A stretch of 64,000 bases of DNA from Mesorhizobium sp. WSM4311 (GCF_002295115.1 NZ_NSFV01000001.1:558001-622000), one strand, 5' to 3'. Counted from the first letter of the stretch, positions 16,566 to 26,202 are shown. The notes: generated by a model from the letters alone, not told the origin. Translations and numbers: made by a program.

Positions 16566-17765
16566 ATGAAGCGCCTTTTCTGCTTTCTGGCGCTGATGGT
16601 CGCCGTCATCCTCGTGGGCTGCGGCAAGTCGGATTTTTCCGACGCCGAGAGGAAAACCATCGCCTCGCTGGCCCTGAACACGCTGCCGTCGCTGAAACCC
16701 GACACCACCAATCGCTTCGCCGACGTGCCGGCCGCCGCGGCCCTTGGCTCGACGCTGTTCTTCGATCTGGGCATGAGCCGCGATGGCACGGTGTCATGCT
16801 CGACCTGCCACAAGATCGACCGCCAGTTCCAGGACGACCTGCCGCAAGCCCTGGGCGTCGGCCGCACCAACCGGCGCACCATGCCGCTGGCCGGCGTGGC
16901 GCACGATCCCTGGTTCTTCTGGGACGGCCGCCGCGACAGCCTGTGGGCGCAAGCGCTGACGCCGCTGGAAAATCCGCTGGAGCAAGCAGGAAACCGTACT
17001 GCCTACGCGCACTACATCAAGGCACGCTTCGGCGAGCGCTATGAGCGCATTTTCGGGCCGTTGCCCGATTTTGCCGGCATTCCGTTGAATGCGAGCCCGC
17101 TTGGCAACGATGCCGAAAGGGCTGCCTGGAACGCGATGAGCGATGCGCAGCGCGACGCCATCAACCGCGTCTTTGCCAATATCGGCAAGGCGATCGCGGC
17201 CTTCGAACGCTCGATCGAGCCGGCGCAGACGCGCTTCGACCGGTTTGCCCTGGACCTTGCCACCGGCGCCGAGCCGAAGAGCGATGCCGTCTTTACGCGG
17301 GAAGAAATCCTTGGGCTGAAACTGTTCATCGGCAAGGCCAATTGCGTGACCTGCCACAATGGCCCGCGCTTCACCGACAACGGTTTTCACAACACCGGCG
17401 TGCCGCCCGTCGCGGACCTGCCGCCGGATCGCGGCCGGGTCGACGCGGTTGCACAGGTCGAGGCCGATCCGTTCAACTGTTTCGGCGCCTACCGTGACGG
17501 CGACGTCAGCGCCTGCGGCGAGCTGCGCTTCATGGTCAAGGATGCGCCGGAACTGGTGCGCGCCTACAAGACGCCGTCGCTGCGCGGCGCGGCCACGCGG
17601 CCGCCCTATATGCATGCCGGGCAGTTTTCGTCGCTCGACGAGGTGGTGGCGCATTACGCCAAGGCGGCGGCGAGCGTGAGGGGGACAACCGAGATCCATC
17701 CGCTGCAGCTGTCGGACCGCGAACGCGCGGCGCTGGTGGCGTTTTTGAAGACGCTGTCGGAGTAA
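16566..17765 (+). CDS. Di-haem cytochrome c peroxidase/MauG-family lipoprotein
   Basis: The 399-residue protein begins with a lipoprotein signal (lipobox LVGC, about 16-19). It carries two haem c sites, CSTCH (about 79-83) and CVTCH (about 261-265), as in bacterial di-haem peroxidases and MauG. Conserved blocks include FFWDGRRDSLWAQALTPLENP and AYKTPSLRGAATRPPYMHAG. It would reduce peroxide or catalyse a MauG-type oxidation in the periplasm, anchored by lipid. It is the second gene of a pair with the FixH-like gene. It converges with the Lrp-family gene, with a palindromic repeat between them. Confidence 0.87.
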   Translation: MKRLFCFLALMVAVILVGCGKSDFSDAERKTIASLALNTLPSLKPDTTNRFADVPAAAALGSTLFFDLGMSRDGTVSCSTCHKIDRQFQDDLPQALGVGRTNRRTMPLAGVAHDPWFFWDGRRDSLWAQALTPLENPLEQAGNRTAYAHYIKARFGERYERIFGPLPDFAGIPLNASPLGNDAERAAWNAMSDAQRDAINRVFANIGKAIAAFERSIEPAQTRFDRFALDLATGAEPKSDAVFTREEILGLKLFIGKANCVTCHNGPRFTDNGFHNTGVPPVADLPPDRGRVDAVAQVEADPFNCFGAYRDGDVSACGELRFMVKDAPELVRAYKTPSLRGAATRPPYMHAGQFSSLDEVVAHYAKAAASVRGTTEIHPLQLSDRERAALVAFLKTLSE

Positions 17766-17774
17766 GCTGTTGTT

Positions 17775-17825
17775 TGACCATGATCTTGTCCGAAAACCGG
17801 CATCCACTTTTCGGGATCATGGTCA
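17775..17825. repeat. Nested palindromic repeat between converging genes
   Basis: The outer arms TGACCATGATC and GATCATGGTCA enclose inner arms CCGAAAA and TTTTCGG. This is the form of a widespread rhizobial intergenic palindrome. It sits between the peroxidase gene and the Lrp gene and overlaps the last codon of the latter, so it may act as a two-way terminator. Confidence 0.75.
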
Positions 17826-18275
17826 GCGATCCTTCACCGTCTCCATCGCCACGAAGGTCGAGGTCTGGGCGACGTGGGGGAGCGCCGAGATGCGTTCACC
17901 CAATACGCGGCGGTAGGCGGCGATGTCCCGGGTGCGGACCTTCAGTAGGTAATCGAAGCTCGACGCCATCATGTGGCACTGCTCGATCTCCGGCACCGCC
18001 TGCACCGAGCGATTGAAAGCGTCGAGCGCGGCGGAACGGGTATCGGACAATTTCACCTGGACGAAGGCGACATGGCCTTCGCCCATGCGCTCACGGTCGA
18101 TGATCGCCTGGTAGCCCCTGATGTAGCCGTCCTTCTCCAGCCGCTTGACCCGCGCCTGCACCGGTGTCTTGGAGAGACCGACCTTGGCCGCGAGTTCCGA
18201 CATGGAAAGGCGGCCATTGCTGGCCAGCGCCGACAGGATGTTGCGGTCGATGCGGTCCAATTGGTCTTCTGTCAT
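17823..18275 (-). CDS. putR: Lrp/AsnC-family regulator, probable PutR
   Basis: This 150-residue protein has an N-terminal winged helix-turn-helix (LDRIDRNILSALASNGRLSM onward) and a C-terminal RAM/AsnC effector domain. It is divergent from putA, the arrangement of PutR, the Lrp-type activator that responds to proline in Rhizobiales and Agrobacterium. The shared upstream region (18276-18438) should hold its operator; an AT-rich stretch with TTGACATAATGAT lies at about 18303. The symbol depends on position; the fold assignment is firm. Confidence 0.85.
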   Translation of the reverse strand: MTEDQLDRIDRNILSALASNGRLSMSELAAKVGLSKTPVQARVKRLEKDGYIRGYQAIIDRERMGEGHVAFVQVKLSDTRSAALDAFNRSVQAVPEIEQCHMMASSFDYLLKVRTRDIAAYRRVLGERISALPHVAQTSTFVAMETVKDR

Positions 18276-18438
18276 AAAAATTACAGTCCAAACTCTGAGG
18301 AATTGACATAATGATAGATCGATCGGTCTGTCCTGTCGATTTCTTTGGACCGACTGGAATCCGCGCCTGTGCTAGCTTGCGCCATTCGGTCCGGTGACAA
18401 CCGGCCCGCTCCCTGATGCTCGCTCCACGGGACCCGCC

Positions 18439-21400
18439 ATGCCGCTCGACACCATCCGCCAGCAGATCCGTGCCAATTATCTTCCCGACGAAGACGAGGC
18501 CGTGAAGCGGCTGGCCGAGGCGACAGGGCTTTCGGCTGCGGATCGCGATGCGATCTCGGCGCGGGCGGCCGATCTGGTGCGGGCGGTGCGCGGCTCCTCC
18601 GATCCCCGGCTGATGGAAGTTTTCCTCTCCGCCTACGGCCTTTCCACCAAGGAGGGCGTGGCGCTGATGTGCCTGGCCGAGGCGCTGCTGCGGGTGCCCG
18701 ACACCGAGACGATGGACGATCTGATTGCCGACAAGATCGCGCCGCATGACTGGTCGGCGCATTCCGGCGGTTCGAGCTCGATCTTCGTCAATGCCTCGAC
18801 CTGGGCGCTGATGCTGACCGGCCGCGTGCTGGACGAGGGCGAGGGCGGCATCGAAGGCACGCTGCGCTCGATGGTGCGCAGGCTGGGCGAGCCGGTCATC
18901 CGCAAGGCGGTGGCCGCCGCCATGCGCGAGATGGGCGAACAGTTCGTGCTCGGCCGCACCATCGCGGAAGCCGTCAAGCGCGGCCGGCCGATGACACAGA
19001 AGGGCTACCTCTATTCCTTCGACATGCTGGGCGAGGCGGCCCGCACCGAGGCCGATGCACTGCGCTACCACAAGGCCTATGCCGACGCGATTTCCTCGCT
19101 CGATGGCGGTTCCAACGGACCTGACATCAGGCAGAACCACGGTATCTCGGTGAAGCTCTCGGCGCTGCATCCGCGCTACGAGGTGGCGCAGAAGGAGGAG
19201 ATGCTGCCTGTCATGGCCGAGCGGCTGCTGTCGCTGGCGCTTGCGGCCAGACATTCGCGCATGGGCCTCAACATCGACGCCGAGGAGGCCGACCGCCTCG
19301 ATCTGTCGCTGGATGTCATCGAGCGCGTGCTGGCCGAGCCGGAACTCGCCGGCTGGAATGGCTTTGGCGTGGTGGTGCAAGCATATGGGCCGCGCGCGGC
19401 CTTCGTCATCGACTGGCTCTATGCGCTGGCCAGGAAATACGACCGCACCATCATGGTGCGGCTGGTCAAGGGCGCCTATTGGGACACCGAGATCAAGCGG
19501 GCGCAGACGCTCGGACTGGCCGGCTATCCCGTCTTCACCCGCAAGGCCAACACCGACGTCTCCTACATGGCTTGCGCGAAGAAACTGCTTGGCATGACCG
19601 ACCGCATCTATCCGCAATTCGCCACCCACAACGCCCATACCGTCGCCGCCATCCTGTCGATGGCCACGAACCGCGATTCCTTTGAGTTCCAGCGCCTGCA
19701 TGGCATGGGCGAGGCCCTGCACGAGACCGTGCGCCAGGCCGAAGGCACGCGCTGCCGCATCTATGCGCCGGTCGGCGCGCATTCGGACCTGCTGGCCTAT
19801 CTGGTGCGTCGCCTGCTGGAAAACGGCGCCAACTCCTCCTTCGTGCACCAACTGACCGACGAGGATGTCGAGCCGGAAGACATCGCGCGCGATCCGCTCG
19901 AAACGGTCGAAAGCCAAGGCCCCGCCGCCAATCCGGCGATTGCCAGGCCGTCGCAGATTTTTGGCGCGGGCCGCCGCAATTCAAGGGGATTCGACATCAC
20001 CGACACGGTGACGCTGGCGGTCATCGACAAAGCCAGGGCGGCGTTCGCCGGGCCGGACCGCTGGCACGCCAAGCCGATCACGCGGGCTGCCGGTTATGGC
20101 AAGCCACGCCCGGTCGTCAATCCGGCCAAGCCCGATGAAGTGGTCGGAACGGTTCACGAGGCCGCTGCCAAGCAGGTCACGATCGCCGTGCGCATCGCTG
20201 TGGAAGCGCAGCCGGCCTGGGCAAAGCGCCCCGTTGCCGAACGCGCCGCCATCCTCAACCGCGCCGCCGACCTCTATGAGGCCAATGCGGTCGAGTTCTT
20301 CGCGCTTGCCACCCGCGAGGCAGGCAAATCGCTGGCCGACGGCGTGGCGGAAGTGCGCGAGGCCGTCGATTTCCTGCGCTACTACGCCGCCGAGGCGGCC
20401 AATGCCGAGGCGGGCACGCAGGCGCGTGGCGCCATAGTCTGCATTTCGCCGTGGAACTTCCCGCTGGCGATCTTCACCGGCCAGATCGCGGCAGCGCTGG
20501 TTACCGGCAATTCGGTCATCGCCAAGCCGGCCGAACAGACGCCGCTGATTGCTTTCCGTGCCGTCGAATTGCTGCGCGAGGCCGGCGTGCCGGAAGACAT
20601 CATCCAACTGCTGCCCGGCGACGGCCCGTCGGTGGGCGCGCCGCTGACCGCCGACCCGCGCATTGCCGGCGTCTGCTTCACCGGGTCGACCGATGTCGCC
20701 AAGCTGATCGAAAAACAGCTCGCCGAGACCGCCGCTCCAGACGCCATGCTGATTGCAGAGACCGGCGGCTTGAACGCGATGATCGTCGATTCCACCGCGC
20801 TGCCCGAGCAGGCGGTGCGCGATATCCTGGCCTCGGCTTTCCAGAGTGCGGGTCAGCGCTGCTCGGCGCTGCGCGTGCTCTATGTCCAGAAGGACGTCGA
20901 GAAGAAGATGCTGGAGATGCTGAAAGGCGCCATGGAGGCGCTCAACATCGGTGATCCCTGGCGGATTTCGACCGATGTCGGGCCGGTCATCGACGATGAG
21001 GCGCAGGCGTCGATCCGCGACTATTGCGTCAAGAAGGGTCTAGAGGGCCGGCTGATCGCCAAGCTCGAGGCGCCGAAGGACGGGCGCTTCGTCGCGCCGC
21101 ATGTCTTCCGGGTCAAGGGCATCGAGGAGATGGACCGTGAGGTGTTCGGGCCGGTGCTGCATGTCGCCAGCTTCGACGCCGATGAGATCGATGCTGTCAT
21201 CGCCGCCATCAACCGCAAGGGCTATGGCCTGACCTTCGGGCTGCACACCCGCATCGAAGGTCGCGTCCAGCATTTTGTCGACGGTATCCATGCCGGCAAC
21301 ATCTACGTCAACCGCAACCAGATCGGCGCCGTCGTCGGATCACAGCCTTTTGGCGGCGAGGGGCTGTCCGGCACGGGTCCAAAGGCCGGCGGCCCGCATT

Positions 21401-22047
21401 ATCTGCGCCGCTTCCGCAAGGGGCCGGAAGCCGGCACGGAAGTTGGCGATGGCCACAAGGTGACGGCCACCGAACTGGCCGACAATCTGCCCGATCCGAC
21501 CCTTGGCGGCTGGTCGACGCGCCCGGACCGGATCGCCATCCTGAGGAAGCATCTGCGCGGCAAGGGCGCGGCAGCCATCGGCGCCGCCGCTGCAATCGAT
21601 TTCGGCCAGGTCGACCTGCCCGGACCGACGGGCGAGGCCAACACGCTGTCGCTGTCGCCGCGCGGGCGGGTGCTGTGCCTGGGGCCGGATGCCGCGACGC
21701 TGCTGGCCCAGACGATCCAGGCGCTCGCCGCCGGCAATGCGGTGCTGGCCGTGGCGCCTGGGGCGCCGGCTGCATTGTCGGCGTTGACCGGCAAGGGCTT
21801 GCCGCTGGCGGCAATAGATGGCCGCCCCGATCCGGTCGAAGCGCGTTCGCTGCGCGTCGATGTCGTCGCTTTCTCAGGCACACCGGAGGCGGCGCGCATC
21901 GTGCGCAAGGTCATCGCTGACAGAACGGGTCCGATCGTCCCGCTGGTCAGCGAGGTGCTCAACCCGGCGGCCTATGCGCATGAGCGTGCGGTCTGCGTCG
22001 ACACCACGGCCGCGGGCGGCAATGCCAGCCTGCTAGCTGCGGCCTAG
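18439..22047 (+). CDS. putA: Bifunctional proline dehydrogenase/L-glutamate gamma-semialdehyde dehydrogenase
   Basis: At 1202 residues it oxidises proline to glutamate in two steps. The FAD proline dehydrogenase barrel (about 120-460) shows ISVKLSALHPRYE, RLVKGAYWDTEIKRAQ and THNAHTVAAI. The aldehyde dehydrogenase domain (about 530-1010) has Glu in AETGGLNAMIVD and Cys in GQRCSALRVL. There is no N-terminal ribbon-helix-helix DNA-binding domain, so it is the non-repressor form, matching control by a separate PutR. The ATG at 18439 is preferred over an in-frame GTG at 18394. The C-terminal ~190 residues lack obvious catalytic motifs, as in long PutA proteins. Its end converges on hmuQ. Confidence 0.93.
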   Translation: MPLDTIRQQIRANYLPDEDEAVKRLAEATGLSAADRDAISARAADLVRAVRGSSDPRLMEVFLSAYGLSTKEGVALMCLAEALLRVPDTETMDDLIADKIAPHDWSAHSGGSSSIFVNASTWALMLTGRVLDEGEGGIEGTLRSMVRRLGEPVIRKAVAAAMREMGEQFVLGRTIAEAVKRGRPMTQKGYLYSFDMLGEAARTEADALRYHKAYADAISSLDGGSNGPDIRQNHGISVKLSALHPRYEVAQKEEMLPVMAERLLSLALAARHSRMGLNIDAEEADRLDLSLDVIERVLAEPELAGWNGFGVVVQAYGPRAAFVIDWLYALARKYDRTIMVRLVKGAYWDTEIKRAQTLGLAGYPVFTRKANTDVSYMACAKKLLGMTDRIYPQFATHNAHTVAAILSMATNRDSFEFQRLHGMGEALHETVRQAEGTRCRIYAPVGAHSDLLAYLVRRLLENGANSSFVHQLTDEDVEPEDIARDPLETVESQGPAANPAIARPSQIFGAGRRNSRGFDITDTVTLAVIDKARAAFAGPDRWHAKPITRAAGYGKPRPVVNPAKPDEVVGTVHEAAAKQVTIAVRIAVEAQPAWAKRPVAERAAILNRAADLYEANAVEFFALATREAGKSLADGVAEVREAVDFLRYYAAEAANAEAGTQARGAIVCISPWNFPLAIFTGQIAAALVTGNSVIAKPAEQTPLIAFRAVELLREAGVPEDIIQLLPGDGPSVGAPLTADPRIAGVCFTGSTDVAKLIEKQLAETAAPDAMLIAETGGLNAMIVDSTALPEQAVRDILASAFQSAGQRCSALRVLYVQKDVEKKMLEMLKGAMEALNIGDPWRISTDVGPVIDDEAQASIRDYCVKKGLEGRLIAKLEAPKDGRFVAPHVFRVKGIEEMDREVFGPVLHVASFDADEIDAVIAAINRKGYGLTFGLHTRIEGRVQHFVDGIHAGNIYVNRNQIGAVVGSQPFGGEGLSGTGPKAGGPHYLRRFRKGPEAGTEVGDGHKVTATELADNLPDPTLGGWSTRPDRIAILRKHLRGKGAAAIGAAAAIDFGQVDLPGPTGEANTLSLSPRGRVLCLGPDAATLLAQTIQALAAGNAVLAVAPGAPAALSALTGKGLPLAAIDGRPDPVEARSLRVDVVAFSGTPEAARIVRKVIADRTGPIVPLVSEVLNPAAYAHERAVCVDTTAAGGNASLLAAA

Positions 22048-22059
22048 TTCAGCCCATTC

Positions 22060-22374
22060 TCAGGCGCCTTCGACGACCGAAAAACCCTCGAATTGCGGAT
22101 GGCCGAGATAGTGGACCTTCGTCGTGCCGACATTCCTGTGCGCGGCGCGAAAATTCTCCGACCTGGTCCAGGCGACGAAATCGTCCTGGCTCGCCCACAC
22201 CGTGTGCGAGGCAAACAGCGTGTAGCCTTCGGTCTCGTTCACCGGGCCGCGCAGCAGATGGAATTCCCGAAAACCCTTCATCTCGGCAAGGCTGGAATCG
22301 CGGTTCTTCCACACCGCTTCGAAATCGGCTTCCGAGCCGTTCTGCACCTTGAAGCGGTTCATGGCGATGTACAT
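22060..22374 (-). CDS. hmuQ: IsdG-type haem-degrading monooxygenase HmuQ
   Basis: This 104-residue ferredoxin-like protein belongs to the antibiotic-biosynthesis-monooxygenase/IsdG family. The IsdG catalytic set can be placed: Asn6 (AMNRFKV), Trp69 (FVAWTRSE) and His79 (RAAHRN), with the Trp-His spacing of ten. HmuQ enzymes in rhizobia open haem and release iron. Its place at the end of the tonB-hmuR side of the haem locus supports this over a generic ABM assignment. A ~60-bp gap separates it from tonB, so it is likely co-transcribed. Confidence 0.82.
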   Translation of the reverse strand: MYIAMNRFKVQNGSEADFEAVWKNRDSSLAEMKGFREFHLLRGPVNETEGYTLFASHTVWASQDDFVAWTRSENFRAAHRNVGTTKVHYLGHPQFEGFSVVEGA

Positions 22375-22434
22375 GGCGTTCCTTTCTGAATTGGTGGACT
22401 GCTGCGATTGAAGGATGCGGCGAGGCGTCGGCTC

Positions 22435-23523
22435 TCAGAACGGACCGATCGCGCCGGTGAATTCCAGACTGTTGCCAACCTTTGCCGGGATCGGAGGGAA
22501 AGGGGCCGCCTTGCGAACGAAACCAAGCACGATCTGGTCGAAAGTTGCCGAGCCCGAGCTTTCGACGACACGCAGCTCGTCGATGTTGCCCTGCCTGCCG
22601 ATGACGAAGGTGACAACGGCGTTGGTGCGCGCCGTCGCTTGCAACGAAGGCGGCACTGCTCGATACACGCGGCCAAGTTTGCTGATGACGTCGCTTCGGT
22701 AGCTGGATTCAGCGTTGGAGCCTGCCTCGTTCCGCCTTTTGCCCTTGCTGGCGGCCTGCGCCAGCCGGTCCTGGCCGTCTGCCGTGCCACGCTTCTCGTC
22801 CGCTGCCTTTGAAGGAGCGATCGCCGGAGTGGGCCGAGTGCTGGGGATCGGCGGTTGGTCCGGAACGGCGACAGGCATCTCAGCGCTCTCGGCCTGGACG
22901 CTCGGCTGTGCCGGTGTTTCGGTCCTGGCAGCCACACTCTGGTTGTCAGGGCGCGGGGTCGCCGCCACCAGTATGTCCGGCGTGACTGCTGGCTGTTTGA
23001 CAACTTCCGGCAAAGGTTTGGGAAGCGGCTTGGCTGGTTCCTGTGTGGGCTGAGAACCTTGCTCCACGGTTTGCTGCTCAGGCTGCAAGGGTTTTGTCGG
23101 CGGCACCGGTCTGACCGCCGGCTCCGGCTTGGTCGGCTGCGGTTTCGACTCCAGCGTGACATTGATCGCCGCCGGATCCTTGTCCAGGGCGCTGCCAGCC
23201 ACCTTGTCGCCTGTGTGATCGCTGCCTTCCGGTTGCTCCGCATTCGGGAAATCGAATGTGCCGGCGGGCGAGATCAGAAAGAATGCCGCGACAGCGGCGT
23301 GAAGCAGGCCGGAGACGACAATGGCAATGGGCCATCGGGCCACCGGCCGCGCGACTGCAAGCGGCTCTGCCGGCGCTATCGCCAGCTCTTTGCCAGCGTC
23401 GGGGAGGGGGCTGATTTCCTGCATCTCGCGGGCCGGAAATTGCAGCGGCCGGCGGGCAAAAGTCAAATCAAGATCGTTTGCCCGTGGCGTCACTGATCCA
23501 TGGCCAGCCAGCGGCCAGGCCAT
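22435..23523 (-). CDS. tonB: TonB-family energy transducer
   Basis: About 362 residues: a cytoplasmic lead, one membrane helix (WPIAIVVSGLLHAAVAAFFL), and a long Pro/Lys/Glu-rich periplasmic spacer (PTKPEPAVRPVPPTKP and similar). The C-terminal TonB domain (about 270-362) has YRAVPPSLQATARTNAVVTF and the VVESSGSATFDQIVL block. It would couple the proton-motive force to HmuR. The ATG at 23523 is chosen as the first that gives the normal TonB layout; its ribosome binding site is weak. It follows the unknown secreted protein gene by ~40 bp. No exbBD is in the window. Confidence 0.85.
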   Translation of the reverse strand: MAWPLAGHGSVTPRANDLDLTFARRPLQFPAREMQEISPLPDAGKELAIAPAEPLAVARPVARWPIAIVVSGLLHAAVAAFFLISPAGTFDFPNAEQPEGSDHTGDKVAGSALDKDPAAINVTLESKPQPTKPEPAVRPVPPTKPLQPEQQTVEQGSQPTQEPAKPLPKPLPEVVKQPAVTPDILVAATPRPDNQSVAARTETPAQPSVQAESAEMPVAVPDQPPIPSTRPTPAIAPSKAADEKRGTADGQDRLAQAASKGKRRNEAGSNAESSYRSDVISKLGRVYRAVPPSLQATARTNAVVTFVIGRQGNIDELRVVESSGSATFDQIVLGFVRKAAPFPPIPAKVGNSLEFTGAIGPF

Positions 23524-23564
23524 GGTGTCTCGCCCGAATGCGGGATGCAGTCCCAAGGCCGTTC

Positions 23565-24008
23565 TCAGACGCCAAAAGCGATGCCGGTCTTGGTGTCCGT
23601 CTTCAGCTTGCGCATGCAGGCGGCCGGTTCGACGCCGGCGCCTGCGCATTCGGTCGCGCTGTTGATCAGCACGCGGCTGACCTTGGTGCAGTCGGTGCCG
23701 GCGAGATCAAAGCGGGTCACCTTGGTCTTGCCAGCCGGCAGATCCTTGAAATCGAGCACGGTCAGCCGGTCGACGATGCCGGCCTCATTGAACAGCGCAA
23801 TCTCGAACGCCGCCTTGGAGAGGTCGGCACCGAGATTGTTGTTGACCAGGAAGGTCAGCCGGCAGCCCTTGTCGGAAGGCTGCGCGGCATTGAGCTCCAG
23901 GGTCAGCGCGGGGGCCGGCGCGGACCCTTCAGCCCGCGCCGGAACCATCGCAAGCGACATCGCCAGCGTCGAGGTCAGCATACGAAGCGATGCCGTCAAG
24001 CCCATCAT
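23565..24008 (-). CDS. Secreted four-cysteine protein of the haem locus, unknown function
   Basis: This 147-residue protein has a signal peptide ending near SLAMVPARA. A small beta-rich domain follows with four cysteines (in DKGCRL, GTDCTK, ATECAG, AACMRK), probably two disulphides. No named family is recognised. The start at 24008 has GGAGG eight bases upstream. It begins 4 bp after hmuR and ends ~40 bp before tonB, so it is in the same transcript and probably acts with haem uptake in the periplasm. Confidence 0.72.
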   Translation of the reverse strand: MMGLTASLRMLTSTLAMSLAMVPARAEGSAPAPALTLELNAAQPSDKGCRLTFLVNNNLGADLSKAAFEIALFNEAGIVDRLTVLDFKDLPAGKTKVTRFDLAGTDCTKVSRVLINSATECAGAGVEPAACMRKLKTDTKTGIAFGV

Positions 24009-24012
24009 GCCA

Positions 24013-26202
24013 TCAGCCTCCAAACCGCATGGTTGCCGCCAGTTTCAGCGTTATGCCCGGCTCATAGACCGCAACCGTCGTGCTGCCGTTCAATGGGTTG
24101 GCGTATTTGACGTCGAACAGATTGTCGGCGCGGAAATCGACCTTCAGATTGTCGGTCGCCTGATAGCTGGCGAAGGCATTGACCAGCGTATAGTCCTCGG
24201 CCACCGCATTGCCCTTCGGCTTGCCGTTGTATTGCACTTCGCCGCCGACGGTCAGCTTGTCCTCGAGGAAGCGCAGCCCGAGCTGGGCGGTGACCTGCGA
24301 GGAGGGGATGGTGGCGAGATCGGCTTCTACACCCTTGTAGGAAATGGTGTGCCCATTGGTGATCGAGGCCGAAAGCCCGGCATAGCCCCAGCCGGCGTCG
24401 TAGACGCCTTCCAGCTCAAAGCCGTCGATCTTGGCCTGGGCGAAATTCTGATACTGGAAGCAGATCGGAATGCCAGGCCCGAACGGGCAGCCGCTGCCTG
24501 GAGCGAACGGCGACAGGGTCACGCCATCGATGTAATCGTCGACATTGTTGTGGAAGTAGGCCGCCTTGACGCGAAGCGCGTCGCCGGGTTCGAAGATGTC
24601 GTTCTGCTTGTAGTTGATGCCGAATTCCGTCGTCTTGCCGGTCTCGGGCCGCAGATTGGGATTGGGCAGGAACGGGAAGGTGACGCCGGCCGGATGGTTG
24701 CCGCTGATCAGCGTTTCCGTCAGCGACGGCGAGCGATAGCCTTCGGCGTAGGTACCGTAGAATTGCAGGCCGGCTAGTCCGGCGGTCTCGAACGGCGAGA
24801 CGCCGACGGTGATGCGCGGCGACAGCCGGTCGCCCGATGTCTCGCGCGTGCTGTCCTTGAGGCTGTAATTGTCGTAGCGCAGCCCGGCGATGACCTCGAG
24901 CCAGTCCCAGGTGAGCTTGTCCTGGACATAGGCGCCGGACACGTTGCGCTTGCCCGAAGGCGTGTAGAAACTGTCGCCGCCGGCCGTACCGCCGGTCTTC
25001 ACATTGTCGCCGACCCAGTCGCCGCCATAGGTCAATTCGTGGGCGATCCCGCCTGTTTCGAAGCGCGATGTGTTCCAGATGTCGATACCCGTGGTGCCGA
25101 CGTCGAAAGTCGATTGCGACCCCGCCGGCAGGACAGTGGGAAGACCCGTTACGGGATCAAACCGTTTTTGCGGAACGAGGCTGGTCAAGTCGAGATTGGT
25201 CTTGTTGTAGGAGGTGTTGATGTGGAGATCGAGCCAGCTCTTGTCCTCATCCGTGATGTTGTAACGGGCGGTGAAAGTGTTCGACTTCAGGTCGACATCG
25301 TTGACCGGCACGCCGCCGCTGGTTTCGTCCCAGCTGTCGCTTGAGCCGACCCAGCCCAGCTTCAACTCGCTGTTCTCCGTCGGCCGTATGCTGGTCTTGA
25401 GCAGGCCGCTCAGGACGTCGAAGCCGGTGCCGTTGACGGTGTCGCCGTCGCCATCCTTGTAGTTGCCGTAGTTGCGGTAGACGATGTTGCCGAGTGCGTC
25501 CCAGTTCTCGTTGAAACGGTAGGCGCCGGTGGCACTGGTGGTCCAGCCCTTGCCGTTGCTCTCATAGCGTCCGGTTACCGAAGCGCCCCATGTTTCCTCC
25601 GGCTTGAGGAAGTCCGCGGCGTCCTTGGTGTCGAAGAAGACGACGCCGCCGATGGCGCCCGAACCATAGGTGTTGGCGACCGGACCGCGGATCACATCGA
25701 CGGATTTGACGAGCTCGGGGTCGATGTAAAAGGTCGACTGGGTGCCATGGTCTGAACGCTGGAAATCCTGGCGCGCGCCGTCCACAATGACCGCGACGCG
25801 GCCGAAATCCTGCAGGCCGCGGATGTTGATGCTGGTGCTGACGCGCCTGGCGTCGGCCTGTGTCGCGACGCCGGGCACACCCAACAGCATCTCGTTCGGC
25901 GTCGTCGCCATGCGGCGGTCGAGTTGCTCCTGGTCGACATGGCTTGCCGAGGCCAGTGATTCGATAGCCGTTTCGCCGGTACGGCTGATAACCAAAATCT
26001 TGTCGAGCAGCGTCGCGCCCGCGGGGGCGGCTTTTTCCTGGTCAGCCTGCTTCGACTGATCCGTCCGCTCGCCCGCCGGCTGCGTTGCCTGTTGGGCATG
26101 CACCGGTGGCGCGGACAAGGCGATCGCCGCCCCGCTCGCCAACAAAGCCGCGACACCGCTTGCCGTCGACCGGCCGCGCAATTCCCAGTTCAAAAACCCC
26201 AT
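24013..26202 (-). CDS. hmuR: TonB-dependent haem receptor HmuR
   Basis: About 729 residues. A signal peptide (ASGVAALLASGAAIALSA) is followed by a plug domain (about 80-190; TPNEMLLGVPGVATQADARR, VIVDGARQDFQ) and a 22-strand barrel. The barrel has the YAEGYRSPSLTE and NPNLRPETGKTTEFG boxes of haem/haemoglobin receptors and ends in an aromatic-rich TMRFGG. It brings haem across the outer membrane with TonB. The ATG at 26202 is chosen because GGAG lies seven bases upstream; upstream ATGs at 26229 and 26256 are possible. It is divergent from hmuP over a control region containing an IRO-like box. Confidence 0.92.
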   Translation of the reverse strand: MGFLNWELRGRSTASGVAALLASGAAIALSAPPVHAQQATQPAGERTDQSKQADQEKAAPAGATLLDKILVISRTGETAIESLASASHVDQEQLDRRMATTPNEMLLGVPGVATQADARRVSTSINIRGLQDFGRVAVIVDGARQDFQRSDHGTQSTFYIDPELVKSVDVIRGPVANTYGSGAIGGVVFFDTKDAADFLKPEETWGASVTGRYESNGKGWTTSATGAYRFNENWDALGNIVYRNYGNYKDGDGDTVNGTGFDVLSGLLKTSIRPTENSELKLGWVGSSDSWDETSGGVPVNDVDLKSNTFTARYNITDEDKSWLDLHINTSYNKTNLDLTSLVPQKRFDPVTGLPTVLPAGSQSTFDVGTTGIDIWNTSRFETGGIAHELTYGGDWVGDNVKTGGTAGGDSFYTPSGKRNVSGAYVQDKLTWDWLEVIAGLRYDNYSLKDSTRETSGDRLSPRITVGVSPFETAGLAGLQFYGTYAEGYRSPSLTETLISGNHPAGVTFPFLPNPNLRPETGKTTEFGINYKQNDIFEPGDALRVKAAYFHNNVDDYIDGVTLSPFAPGSGCPFGPGIPICFQYQNFAQAKIDGFELEGVYDAGWGYAGLSASITNGHTISYKGVEADLATIPSSQVTAQLGLRFLEDKLTVGGEVQYNGKPKGNAVAEDYTLVNAFASYQATDNLKVDFRADNLFDVKYANPLNGSTTVAVYEPGITLKLAATMRFGG

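Noticed and set aside
18091..19917. 608-residue minus-strand open frame
   Set aside because: Antisense to putA and in part overlapping putR in another frame; no domain is recognisable.
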